From assembly GCA_029066845.1 (NCBI GenBank), contig JAIEFR010000017.1, positions 120,805-184,804 on the forward strand: 64,000 bases of DNA. Direction: 5' to 3'. This document shows positions 1 through 6,620 of the stretch, one piece after another. Below the pieces are notes generated by a model that was not told the origin of the DNA, did no database searches, and saw nothing but the letters and a program-made list of their open reading frames with translations. Made by a program: the position numbers and the translations under genes. This DNA comes from Clostridia bacterium (GTDB taxonomy: Bacteria; Bacillota; Clostridia; Christensenellales; Borkfalkiaceae). Position 1 is the first letter of the stretch; each line of letters starts with the position of its first letter.

Positions 1-27
1 CAGAAAAAAACGACAAGGAGACCAAAA

Positions 28-1065
28 ATGGATAATAGCGTAGTAATATCCACTCCTCCTCACGTTAAATCCAAACGGACGACCAAGGGCATTATGCTGG
101 ACGTTATAATCGCGCTTATTCCCGCGGCGGTTATGGCAATAGTGTTCTTCCGATTGAACGCGTTCGTGTTGGAGATAACCTCCGTTCTTGCGGCGGTGGC
201 TACCGAGTTCGTATACTTCTTTATTGCGAATAAGGGCTTTTCCGACAAGTGCAAGCACGCGGGCGAGGTGTGCAAGAAATGGTGGAAGCAGTTTGACTAC
301 ACCTCTATCGTGACGGGACTTATCCTTGCGCTTATACTTCCCCCCACCGCAAAGTGGTACCAGGTGCTTATAGGCGCGATATTCTCGATAGCTATCGTAA
401 AGATGGTGTTCGGCGGCACGGGCAAAAACCTTGTAAACCCCGCGGCTACGGGAAGAATCTTTATGTTTATAAGCTTCTCGATTACCGTTTACGCGGCGTG
501 CGCTTACGAGCCTATAAGTCTTGACAGTCACCTCTTCACAGACGCAACCCACCTTTCGGGCTGGCTGCTTGGCGGCAACGAGGCGGGCAAGATGACGTTG
601 ATCGATTTGTTCATAGGCACGGGCGTTGCGGGCTGCATAGGCGAAACCTGCAAGATTGCGCTGATTATCGGCTATATCTATCTGGTTGTGCGCAAGGTCA
701 TCAAATGGTGGCAGCCGCTCCTGTATATAATTGTTGCGTGCTTCCTCTCCGTCTGCCTTGCGGCAATCGGCAGCAAGACCTTCGAGATAAAGCTGTTCCT
801 CGACTATATGCTTTCGGGCGGTCTGATGTTCGGCGCGATATTTATGGCGACCGACTACGTAACCTCGCCCAAGGGCATATACGGACAGATAGTTTACTAC
901 GTGGCCCTGGGCGTGCTGACGGCGGTACTCAGATACCTGACCAAAATCGAGGTTGTATCCTTCGTCATTATGCTTATGAACCTGCTGGTGCCCCTCATCG
1001 ATACGTACATCGTGAGAAAGCCTTTCGGCTACAAAAAAGTAAAAAAGCAAAAGGAGGGCAAGTGA
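28..1065 (+). CDS. rnfD: Rnf electron transport complex subunit D
   Basis: Membrane subunit of the Rnf complex, which moves electrons from reduced ferredoxin to NAD+ while pumping Na+ or H+. The 345-residue protein is mostly hydrophobic helices and starts behind a GGAG ribosome site. RnfD proteins carry a covalent FMN on a Thr in an SGAT-like motif; the counterpart here appears to be TDAT (Thr171-Thr174), with Asp where Gly is usual. It is the first complete gene of the rnfD-G-E-A-B run, and its stop lies one base before the rnfG start. rnfC is expected left of the window. Family and operon context are clear; the flavin site is inferred. Confidence 0.95.
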   Translation: MDNSVVISTPPHVKSKRTTKGIMLDVIIALIPAAVMAIVFFRLNAFVLEITSVLAAVATEFVYFFIANKGFSDKCKHAGEVCKKWWKQFDYTSIVTGLILALILPPTAKWYQVLIGAIFSIAIVKMVFGGTGKNLVNPAATGRIFMFISFSITVYAACAYEPISLDSHLFTDATHLSGWLLGGNEAGKMTLIDLFIGTGVAGCIGETCKIALIIGYIYLVVRKVIKWWQPLLYIIVACFLSVCLAAIGSKTFEIKLFLDYMLSGGLMFGAIFMATDYVTSPKGIYGQIVYYVALGVLTAVLRYLTKIEVVSFVIMLMNLLVPLIDTYIVRKPFGYKKVKKQKEGK

Positions 1066-1066
1066 T

Positions 1067-2071
1067 ATGACGGCTAAACAGTTCTTCAAGAGCACGGCGT
1101 TCAAGTGTATTGCGGTTTTGCTTTCCATAGTTCTGGTGTGCGGAATACTGCTTACCATATGCAACTCCCTCTTCTACGTTTCGGCGGAAGAGAGGCTTGA
1201 CAGGGCAATATCCAAGATATACGGCGAAGAGGTTGCATACGAGATTGACAGCGTTGACGGCGACGTTGCGCTGACCTCGGCAACAATTTCCGAAGTTTAT
1301 AAGATTACCACCTACGAAGGCGACTATCTTTTAAAGGTGACGGGCGGCGACGGTTTCAGCGGCGGCACGGTTACCTGCTGGGTGCGCGTGAACGCGTCCG
1401 CGGAAGGCGCAATAGTAAAGAAGATTTCAATTGACAGCAACGTTGGTCAGTCCTATATCTCCAAGATAAGCGGCGGAGCGCTGGACAGCCTGGTTGCAAA
1501 ACAGGATAACGAAGATTTTACCAGCTTCAACACCGAGGGAATCAAGACGGGCGCAACCTTCTCTATGGGTGCGATATCCAACGCGGCGAACGGCGCAAGG
1601 GCTTACGTTTCGGCAAAGTATCTCGGCTCTGTTTCCAAATTCGACGGCTATCAGTACGGCGGTTGCATCGACGAAGCGACTACGGTTTCCGTGAGCGGAA
1701 CGGAAGTTACCTACAATATTGTAACGACATCCAACGGACCTGCGCAGGCGTTCGAAATAACCGTTAAAGTAAACGTGGAAAACGCAACTCCCGTAATCAC
1801 CTATTACGCTATAACCAAAAACGGCTCCTCCCCCGCTTCCTATGCGGATAAGATGTCGCCCGAAGCCAAAAACCTTGAAGGCAAAAATCTTGCTGATATA
1901 GAAGCTTTGATTTCACCGTTTACCGCCAACGACGGATACAATCCGGACGGCGAGCTGAAAACCGGCGCGACGGCGGCAAGATCTAACTACCTCTGCTATA
2001 TGGCGGGAGCGTTTGCAACCGCGAACTACGACAAGGCATACGGACAATACGCACAGGGAGGTAACGAGTGA
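1067..2071 (+). CDS. rnfG: Rnf complex subunit G, with two FMN-attachment motifs
   Basis: Flavoprotein subunit of Rnf anchored by one N-terminal membrane helix (about residues 12-35), with the rest outside the membrane. RnfG carries FMN covalently on the last Thr of an S/T-G-A-T motif, attached by ApbE. At 334 residues it is much longer than the usual roughly 180-220, and two such motifs are visible: TGAT at 161-164 and TGAT at 299-302. This suggests tandem FMN_bind-like domains (about 55-180 and 205-325). The gene starts one base after rnfD and its last codon overlaps the rnfE start (ATGA), so translation is coupled. Identity is firm; dual flavinylation is inference. Confidence 0.93.
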   Translation: MTAKQFFKSTAFKCIAVLLSIVLVCGILLTICNSLFYVSAEERLDRAISKIYGEEVAYEIDSVDGDVALTSATISEVYKITTYEGDYLLKVTGGDGFSGGTVTCWVRVNASAEGAIVKKISIDSNVGQSYISKISGGALDSLVAKQDNEDFTSFNTEGIKTGATFSMGAISNAANGARAYVSAKYLGSVSKFDGYQYGGCIDEATTVSVSGTEVTYNIVTTSNGPAQAFEITVKVNVENATPVITYYAITKNGSSPASYADKMSPEAKNLEGKNLADIEALISPFTANDGYNPDGELKTGATAARSNYLCYMAGAFATANYDKAYGQYAQGGNE

Positions 2072-2766
2072 TGAAAAACAAGTACGGCAAAATTACTCTT
2101 GACGGTCTGATTTTCTCCAACCCCACCTTTATGCTTGTTCTGGGTACCTGCCCTACCCTGGGACTTATATCCTCGGCAACGAGCGCGGCGGGTATGGGAC
2201 TTACCGTAGTAGTCATTTTAACTCTGAGCAATATGCTCATATCGCTGCTTCGCAAAATCGTTCCCAACGAAGTGCGCATACCCTGCTATATCGTAATTAT
2301 AGCAACGCTTGTTACGCTTGCGAGAATGATACTCGAAAAGTTCGTGCCCGACCTGTACGACAGTCTGGGCGGCTTCCTTGCCCTGATAGTCGTCAACTGT
2401 ATTATACTGGGCAGAGCGGAAGCGTTCGCAAACAAGCACACCGTTTTGGAAAGCGCGGTTGACGGACTTGCAAACGGCTTCGGATTCACCCTTGCTCTTA
2501 CGGTAATGGGCATCATATGCGAGTTCCTCGGAAGCGGTTCCATATTCGGACTTAAAATAATGTCCTTCACCATCGGTATGTTCGCAACCCCCGCTGGTTC
2601 GTTCATCGTGTACGGTTTAAGCATTGCGGTATTCACCTATATCATCGACACCTTCCAGAGGGCGCGCAGAGTTAAGGCAAACGTTTTAACGCGCGAGAGC
2701 CTTGCAAACAACGCACCCGAAACAAAGGCGGACGTTCAGGACGGCGCAAAGGAGGCTAACGTATGA
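2068..2766 (+). CDS. rnfE: Rnf complex subunit E
   Basis: Polytopic membrane subunit of Rnf/Nqr type (RnfE/NqrD), 232 residues with about six hydrophobic helices. RnfE and RnfA are homologous, oppositely oriented proteins that form the ion and electron path across the membrane. Family marks include the N-terminal NPTFMLVLGTCPTLG segment, which holds the Cys common to this family, and the GRAEAFA stretch. It overlaps rnfG by four bases at its start and rnfA by four at its end, so the three are translationally coupled. The short hydrophilic C-terminal tail (after about residue 205) is not diagnostic. Confidence 0.95.
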   Translation: MMKNKYGKITLDGLIFSNPTFMLVLGTCPTLGLISSATSAAGMGLTVVVILTLSNMLISLLRKIVPNEVRIPCYIVIIATLVTLARMILEKFVPDLYDSLGGFLALIVVNCIILGRAEAFANKHTVLESAVDGLANGFGFTLALTVMGIICEFLGSGSIFGLKIMSFTIGMFATPAGSFIVYGLSIAVFTYIIDTFQRARRVKANVLTRESLANNAPETKADVQDGAKEANV

Positions 2767-3368
2767 GTACTTTTATTGCGATTATTTTAGCGGCGGTTCT
2801 GACCAACAACTTTATAACCGTTAAGACATACGGTATCTGCCCCTTCCTGGGCGTTTCCAAAAAGACTTCGTCCGCGCTGGGTATGGGCGTGGCGGTAACG
2901 CTGGTTATGGTTATTGCAACCGCAGTCACCTACCCCCTTTACAACTACGTTATGAAGACGGCCTGGTGGGACTTCCAGTTCCTTGAAATTATTCTGTTCA
3001 TATTCATAATAGCGTCGCTCGTGCAGATGCTGGAAAAGATTATACAGAAGGTTTCCCCCTCGCTCTACAAGGCAATGGGCATTTACCTGCCCCTGATTAC
3101 CACCAACTGCGCCGTGCTTGGCGTGTGCGAACTGGTTATAGGCGATATGTCCACCATACTCAAGGGCGCGGCTATGAACACGGGCTGGGCGATTTTATAC
3201 GCACTGTTCGCAGGCATCGGCTTCACACTCGTTATGGTTATAATGAGCGGTCTGAGAGAAAAGCTCCAGTGTGTGAAAGTTTCCAAGTCGCTTGCGGGCT
3301 TCCCTATCTCGATGATTACGGCGGCGTTTATCTGTATGGCGTTCACCGTATTCACCTATATAGTTTAA
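2763..3368 (+). CDS. rnfA: Rnf complex subunit A
   Basis: Small polytopic membrane subunit of the Rnf pump (RnfA/NqrE), 201 residues with about six helices. The N-terminal segment containing NNFITVKTYGICPFLGVS is typical, including the membrane Cys thought to help bind an intramembrane Fe-S centre shared with RnfE. The middle motif TTNCAVLGVC is also family-typical. The start codon overlaps the rnfE stop, and rnfB follows 10 bases after the stop behind its own GGAGG site. No oddity seen. Confidence 0.95.
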   Translation: MSTFIAIILAAVLTNNFITVKTYGICPFLGVSKKTSSALGMGVAVTLVMVIATAVTYPLYNYVMKTAWWDFQFLEIILFIFIIASLVQMLEKIIQKVSPSLYKAMGIYLPLITTNCAVLGVCELVIGDMSTILKGAAMNTGWAILYALFAGIGFTLVMVIMSGLREKLQCVKVSKSLAGFPISMITAAFICMAFTVFTYIV

Positions 3369-3378
3369 GGAGGAAGAT

Positions 3379-4287
3379 ATGACGAATTTACTCGTTCAAC
3401 TCGGCAAAGTGAACGCCGAAACGTGGAAGACGGTCGGCATTGTCGTAGGAATATTTGCAGCGATTGCAATAGTTATAGTTGCGGCTATACTCATCGTGGG
3501 TAAGGTCTTTAAAGTGAATATGGACGAAAAGGTGACCAAGATTTTGGAAAACCTTGCGGGCGCAAACTGCGGCGGTTGCGGATGCAGCGGCTGCGCGGGC
3601 TTTGCCGATAAGCTTGCAAAGGGCGAAGGCGAGCTTACCGCTTGCCACGTCACCTCCCCCGAAAAAAAGGCGGAAATTGCCGCGCTTCTGGGAATAGAGC
3701 TCAAAGACGAGGAACGCACGGTTGCCGTGGTTAAATGCAACGGCGGACTTGCCAACGCGCCCGAAGCTTTCGAGTACGTGGGCAACCCCACCTGCGCCGC
3801 AAACGCGTCGCTGCTCGGCGGCAACAAGGTGTGCAAGTACGGCTGCCTCGGCTGCGGCGACTGCAAAAACGTATGCCCCGAAAGCGCAATTAAAATTTCC
3901 GATAAGCTTTCGGAAGTTGACCCCGACAGGTGCATAAGCTGCGGCGCGTGCATTACTACGTGCCCCAAGCACATTATAGAGCGCATCCCCGCCTCCGCCC
4001 CCGTTTACGTAGCCTGCTCCTCCAAGTGCAAGGGCAAGGACGTTATGAACGCGTGCAAGGTTGGCTGCATAGGCTGTACGATGTGCGCGAAGAAATGCCC
4101 TCACGGCGCGATTACAATGGTTGACAACCTGCCCGTATTCGACTACACCAAGTGCACTGGCTGCAAGACCTGCGTAGCCGTATGCCCCCGTCACATAATA
4201 ATCGACAGGGAACCCAAAGCGGATATGACCGTGGAAACCAAGGAAGAGAGAAAGGTGGAAATCGCCAAGGAAGAAAAGAAAGACTAA
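3379..4287 (+). CDS. rnfB: Rnf complex subunit B, polyferredoxin
   Basis: Iron-sulfur subunit that takes electrons from ferredoxin into the Rnf complex. One N-terminal membrane helix (about residues 15-40) is followed by a Cys-rich 4Fe-4S domain (CGGCGCSGC motif) and then four CxxCxxCxxxCP-type clusters, e.g. CKYGCLGCGDCKNVCP, CISCGACITTCP, CIGCTMCAKKCP and CTGCKTCVAVCP. The tail is rich in Glu and Lys. It is last in the operon and is followed by a strong hairpin terminator. The 302-residue length fits clostridial RnfB. Confidence 0.95.
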   Translation: MTNLLVQLGKVNAETWKTVGIVVGIFAAIAIVIVAAILIVGKVFKVNMDEKVTKILENLAGANCGGCGCSGCAGFADKLAKGEGELTACHVTSPEKKAEIAALLGIELKDEERTVAVVKCNGGLANAPEAFEYVGNPTCAANASLLGGNKVCKYGCLGCGDCKNVCPESAIKISDKLSEVDPDRCISCGACITTCPKHIIERIPASAPVYVACSSKCKGKDVMNACKVGCIGCTMCAKKCPHGAITMVDNLPVFDYTKCTGCKTCVAVCPRHIIIDREPKADMTVETKEERKVEIAKEEKKD

Positions 4288-4303
4288 AATTTTTAAAAAG
4301 CAA

Positions 4304-4336
4304 AAACGCGCGGCGATTTTTAATCGCCGCGCGTTT
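4304..4336. terminator. Bidirectional terminator between rnfB and the NusG-II gene
   Basis: Perfect GC-rich inverted repeat (AAACGCGCGGCGAT arm, short T/A loop) flanked by A-rich and T-rich tracts on either side. It lies between two convergent operons and can stop transcription from both. Confidence 0.85.
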
Positions 4337-4348
4337 ATTATTTTGTAT

Positions 4349-4822
4349 TTATATAATTCCGTCGTCGTCGAAGGTAAGCGGACAAACCGAAAGCGAATGC
4401 GGAGTGCAGATAATGGGCGTTGAAGAATTGCTTGTCAGAGCCGGCGTATAAACGCAGTCCTTGTGCGCCGAACAGTTGCTTTCGGTAACGCTCACGCTCC
4501 TCTTGTTCAGGTCAACCGAAATATCGTTGTAGCCCTTTTTGCCGTCCGTATAGAAGCGCAGAGTCAATCCGTCCTTATTCTCGCTGAGCACCTCTATATT
4601 GTCCTCCGAAAGCACGGCGGAGTGCCCGTCCCTGAAATCGTAGGAATACACCTGAACGCCCTTATATGAAACGTAGAAGCCGTCCAGAGCGGACTTGTCC
4701 CTGCCGACGGTGAACGCGATAATGAGCGCCACGGAGGTGAGTATCACCGCGCCGAACGCTATCATATCCCATATGGAGAACCACTTTGAGTTCTTTACCT
4801 GTTCAATCTTTTTCAGCGACAT
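4349..4822 (-). CDS. NusG domain II-like membrane-anchored protein
   Basis: 157-residue protein with one membrane helix near residues 15-40 and a small exported domain. The C-terminal part contains NCSAHKDC followed by PIICTPHSLSV, the pattern of the NusG_II-type domain often found beside Rnf and ApbE genes in Firmicutes. It starts one base after the apbE stop, with no clear ribosome site of its own, so it is probably translated by coupling to apbE. Function is unknown; position suggests a role in assembling or flavinylating the Rnf complex (inference). Confidence 0.75.
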   Translation of the reverse strand: MSLKKIEQVKNSKWFSIWDMIAFGAVILTSVALIIAFTVGRDKSALDGFYVSYKGVQVYSYDFRDGHSAVLSEDNIEVLSENKDGLTLRFYTDGKKGYNDISVDLNKRSVSVTESNCSAHKDCVYTPALTSNSSTPIICTPHSLSVCPLTFDDDGII

Positions 4823-4823
4823 T

Positions 4824-6011
4824 TCAGTTGAGCACTATCTTGCCGTCCACGACCGTATTTATAACGACGTAGTTCTTATTGTGTATCTCTATATCCTGCG
4901 GACAGTTGGTAATTATTTTGCCCGCGCCGTCCTCGAACACAAGCATAACCACCTTTTGGTCGGTCGTCTTTTCGTTGATATATTCCACCGCCTTCTGCTT
5001 GCCCATTGCGGCAAGCGCAGTCGTGAGCGCGTCAGCCTCCGCCGCAGAGCCGCCGTACACCGTTACCGAAGCGACGCCCGTCCTTATGGGCGCGCCCGTC
5101 GTGGGGTCGATTATATGGCAATAACGCACGCCGTCAACAACGAAGTACTGCATATTGTCGCCGCTGGTTGAAAGCGCGGTATCCTGCACGGAACGGGTAA
5201 CGTAATCGGCACCGCTGTTGCGCGGGTCGCCCGACGAAACGGTGTAGTCGCCCGTATCGTTATAGGCGTACTTTTTCAGGCTCATACTCGACATACCGAA
5301 ATTGAAATAGCCGTAGGATATGCCCGCCTCGTCCATCATTTCGTTCACTCTGTCGGCGCACCAGCCCTTGGCAATGCCGCCGAAGTCCACCCTCAGCGAG
5401 TACTCGTTGTCGTCACCTTCCACCTTTACGGTAAAATCGGGCTTGACGGCGTAATATCTGCCCTCCTCCTCAGTTAAAACCACTTCGCCGAAGTGTGAGG
5501 CAAGTTCACAGAAAGCAGTCACGTATTTTTCGTCGGGAAGAGTGCCGAAGCCGTCGAGAGCGCCCTCCCTGTCGTATGGCATCTTCTCGCGTAAATCCAC
5601 CGAAGAAATGCCGTAGGCAAAGCCGAACAGATCCTCGCAATACCAAACGGCGGGATTGAAATAGCCGTCCGTATCCGCGTAGATTTGCTTTGCCAGAGTG
5701 AAAAGGCTGTAACTCGTCTGGTCGATTTCAACCGTCGCGCCCGCCTCCGCCGCATTGAATTTTGCAACGTAGGACTGAGCAACGGTAGCGCTTACCGAAC
5801 GCTCGGTTGCGGCAAGAAAGTCGCCCACCCTTGCGGCAAGGTCGTCGAAAGTTTCCTTTTCGGTCTTTGCCGCCACAAGATAGGTTGCCTCCGTACCCAT
5901 AGCGTAGTAATTCTTTCCGTACACGGTTCTGTCCTGCGCACACGCGGCAAGCGGAACGCACGCGGCGCATACCGCAAACGCGGCGCCGCACTTAACTAGC
6001 CTTTTAAACAT
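4824..6011 (-). CDS. apbE: FAD:protein FMN transferase (ApbE), lipoprotein
   Basis: Transfers FMN from FAD onto Thr residues of flavoproteins such as RnfG and RnfD, outside the membrane and with Mg2+. The N-terminus has a signal sequence with a lipobox (VPLAAC). The body has ApbE hallmarks: MGTEATY near the start, VDFGGIAKGWCADRV, CHIIDPTTGAPI and ADALTTALAAMG. The start chosen is the ATG at 6011, six residues inside the longest frame, because a TTGCAA-17-TATAAT promoter ends exactly 6 nt upstream, so the longer start would lie inside the -10 box. This implies a leaderless mRNA. The NusG-II-like gene follows directly. Confidence 0.93.
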   Translation of the reverse strand: MFKRLVKCGAAFAVCAACVPLAACAQDRTVYGKNYYAMGTEATYLVAAKTEKETFDDLAARVGDFLAATERSVSATVAQSYVAKFNAAEAGATVEIDQTSYSLFTLAKQIYADTDGYFNPAVWYCEDLFGFAYGISSVDLREKMPYDREGALDGFGTLPDEKYVTAFCELASHFGEVVLTEEEGRYYAVKPDFTVKVEGDDNEYSLRVDFGGIAKGWCADRVNEMMDEAGISYGYFNFGMSSMSLKKYAYNDTGDYTVSSGDPRNSGADYVTRSVQDTALSTSGDNMQYFVVDGVRYCHIIDPTTGAPIRTGVASVTVYGGSAAEADALTTALAAMGKQKAVEYINEKTTDQKVVMLVFEDGAGKIITNCPQDIEIHNKNYVVINTVVDGKIVLN

Positions 6012-6017
6012 ATTTAC

Positions 6018-6046
6018 ATTATAACCCAAAAAGACTTTTATTGCAA
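6018..6046 (-). promoter_or_regulatory. apbE promoter, leaderless type
   Basis: On the minus strand: TTGCAA, 17-nt spacer, TATAAT, then 6 nt, then the apbE ATG. A start point 7 nt after the -10 box would fall on the A of ATG. Confidence 0.7.
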
Positions 6047-6049
6047 TAT

Positions 6050-6085
6050 AAAACGGCGCCTGCTTTCAAATTGCCGCAAGCGCCG
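6050..6085 (-). terminator. Terminator after the FMN-binding lipoprotein gene
   Basis: Minus-strand hairpin with a 10-bp stem (CGGCGCTTGC arm with one G-U pair) followed by TTTT. It separates the FMN-binding gene from the apbE promoter just beyond it. Confidence 0.7.
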
Positions 6086-6099
6086 CTTTTAATTTTATT

Positions 6100-6576
6100 T
6101 TAAAGTTTGGAAAGCGCGTCCTGCACGGCTAAAAGCAGTCTTGCAGAGCCGAGCGTGGCGTCCGTGATTATATACTCGCCGCCGAAATTGTTGAAGCCCG
6201 CGTCGCCCGTTGTAAGGGGCGCGCCCGAGCTGCCCGTTGCGACGTCAAGCGCAAGTATATCGGCAACGTATGCACCTCGGTATGCGGTTAAAAGCGTTTG
6301 CAGATTATCTTCCCAGACCTTGGGGTCCCAGCCGTTCATTGCGGGAGAAGCCTCCACGTAGTCGCTTTCCACTACGGTGAGCTTTCTTATCCTGTCGCCC
6401 TTCTTATCGTTCTGCACAACCACTTCCACTTTAATGCCGTATTCCGTGCCCCACGAATTGTAGTGCATTTCGCCGCTTACGGTCTTTGTCTTTAAACAGC
6501 CGCCCAAAGCCGAAGCCGAGGCTATGCAAGCCGCCGAAGCCAGCGCGCAGGTTAAAAGTTTAAAACGCTTTTTCAT
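6100..6576 (-). CDS. FMN-binding domain lipoprotein
   Basis: 158-residue exported protein with a lipoprotein signal (SALGGC, lipid Cys27) and an FMN_bind-like fold. The likely flavin site is TDAT at 138-141 (context ITDATLGSARLL). It has Asp in place of the usual Gly, the same variant as in RnfD in this window. A GGAGA ribosome site precedes the ATG. It lies 44 bases after the ABC transporter, so may be read from that promoter, and just upstream of apbE, its probable modifying enzyme. It may be an extracytoplasmic electron carrier tied to Rnf (inference). Confidence 0.75.
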   Translation of the reverse strand: MKKRFKLLTCALASAACIASASALGGCLKTKTVSGEMHYNSWGTEYGIKVEVVVQNDKKGDRIRKLTVVESDYVEASPAMNGWDPKVWEDNLQTLLTAYRGAYVADILALDVATGSSGAPLTTGDAGFNNFGGEYIITDATLGSARLLLAVQDALSKL

Positions 6577-6620
6577 TTAAATTCTCCTTACAGAGAAATT
6601 ATATCCAAAACGGGTTGCAG

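Noticed and set aside
3388-4194. Long frames antisense to rnfB
   Set aside because: Low-complexity Ala-rich translations opposite a clear 4Fe-4S protein; shadow of GC-rich codons.
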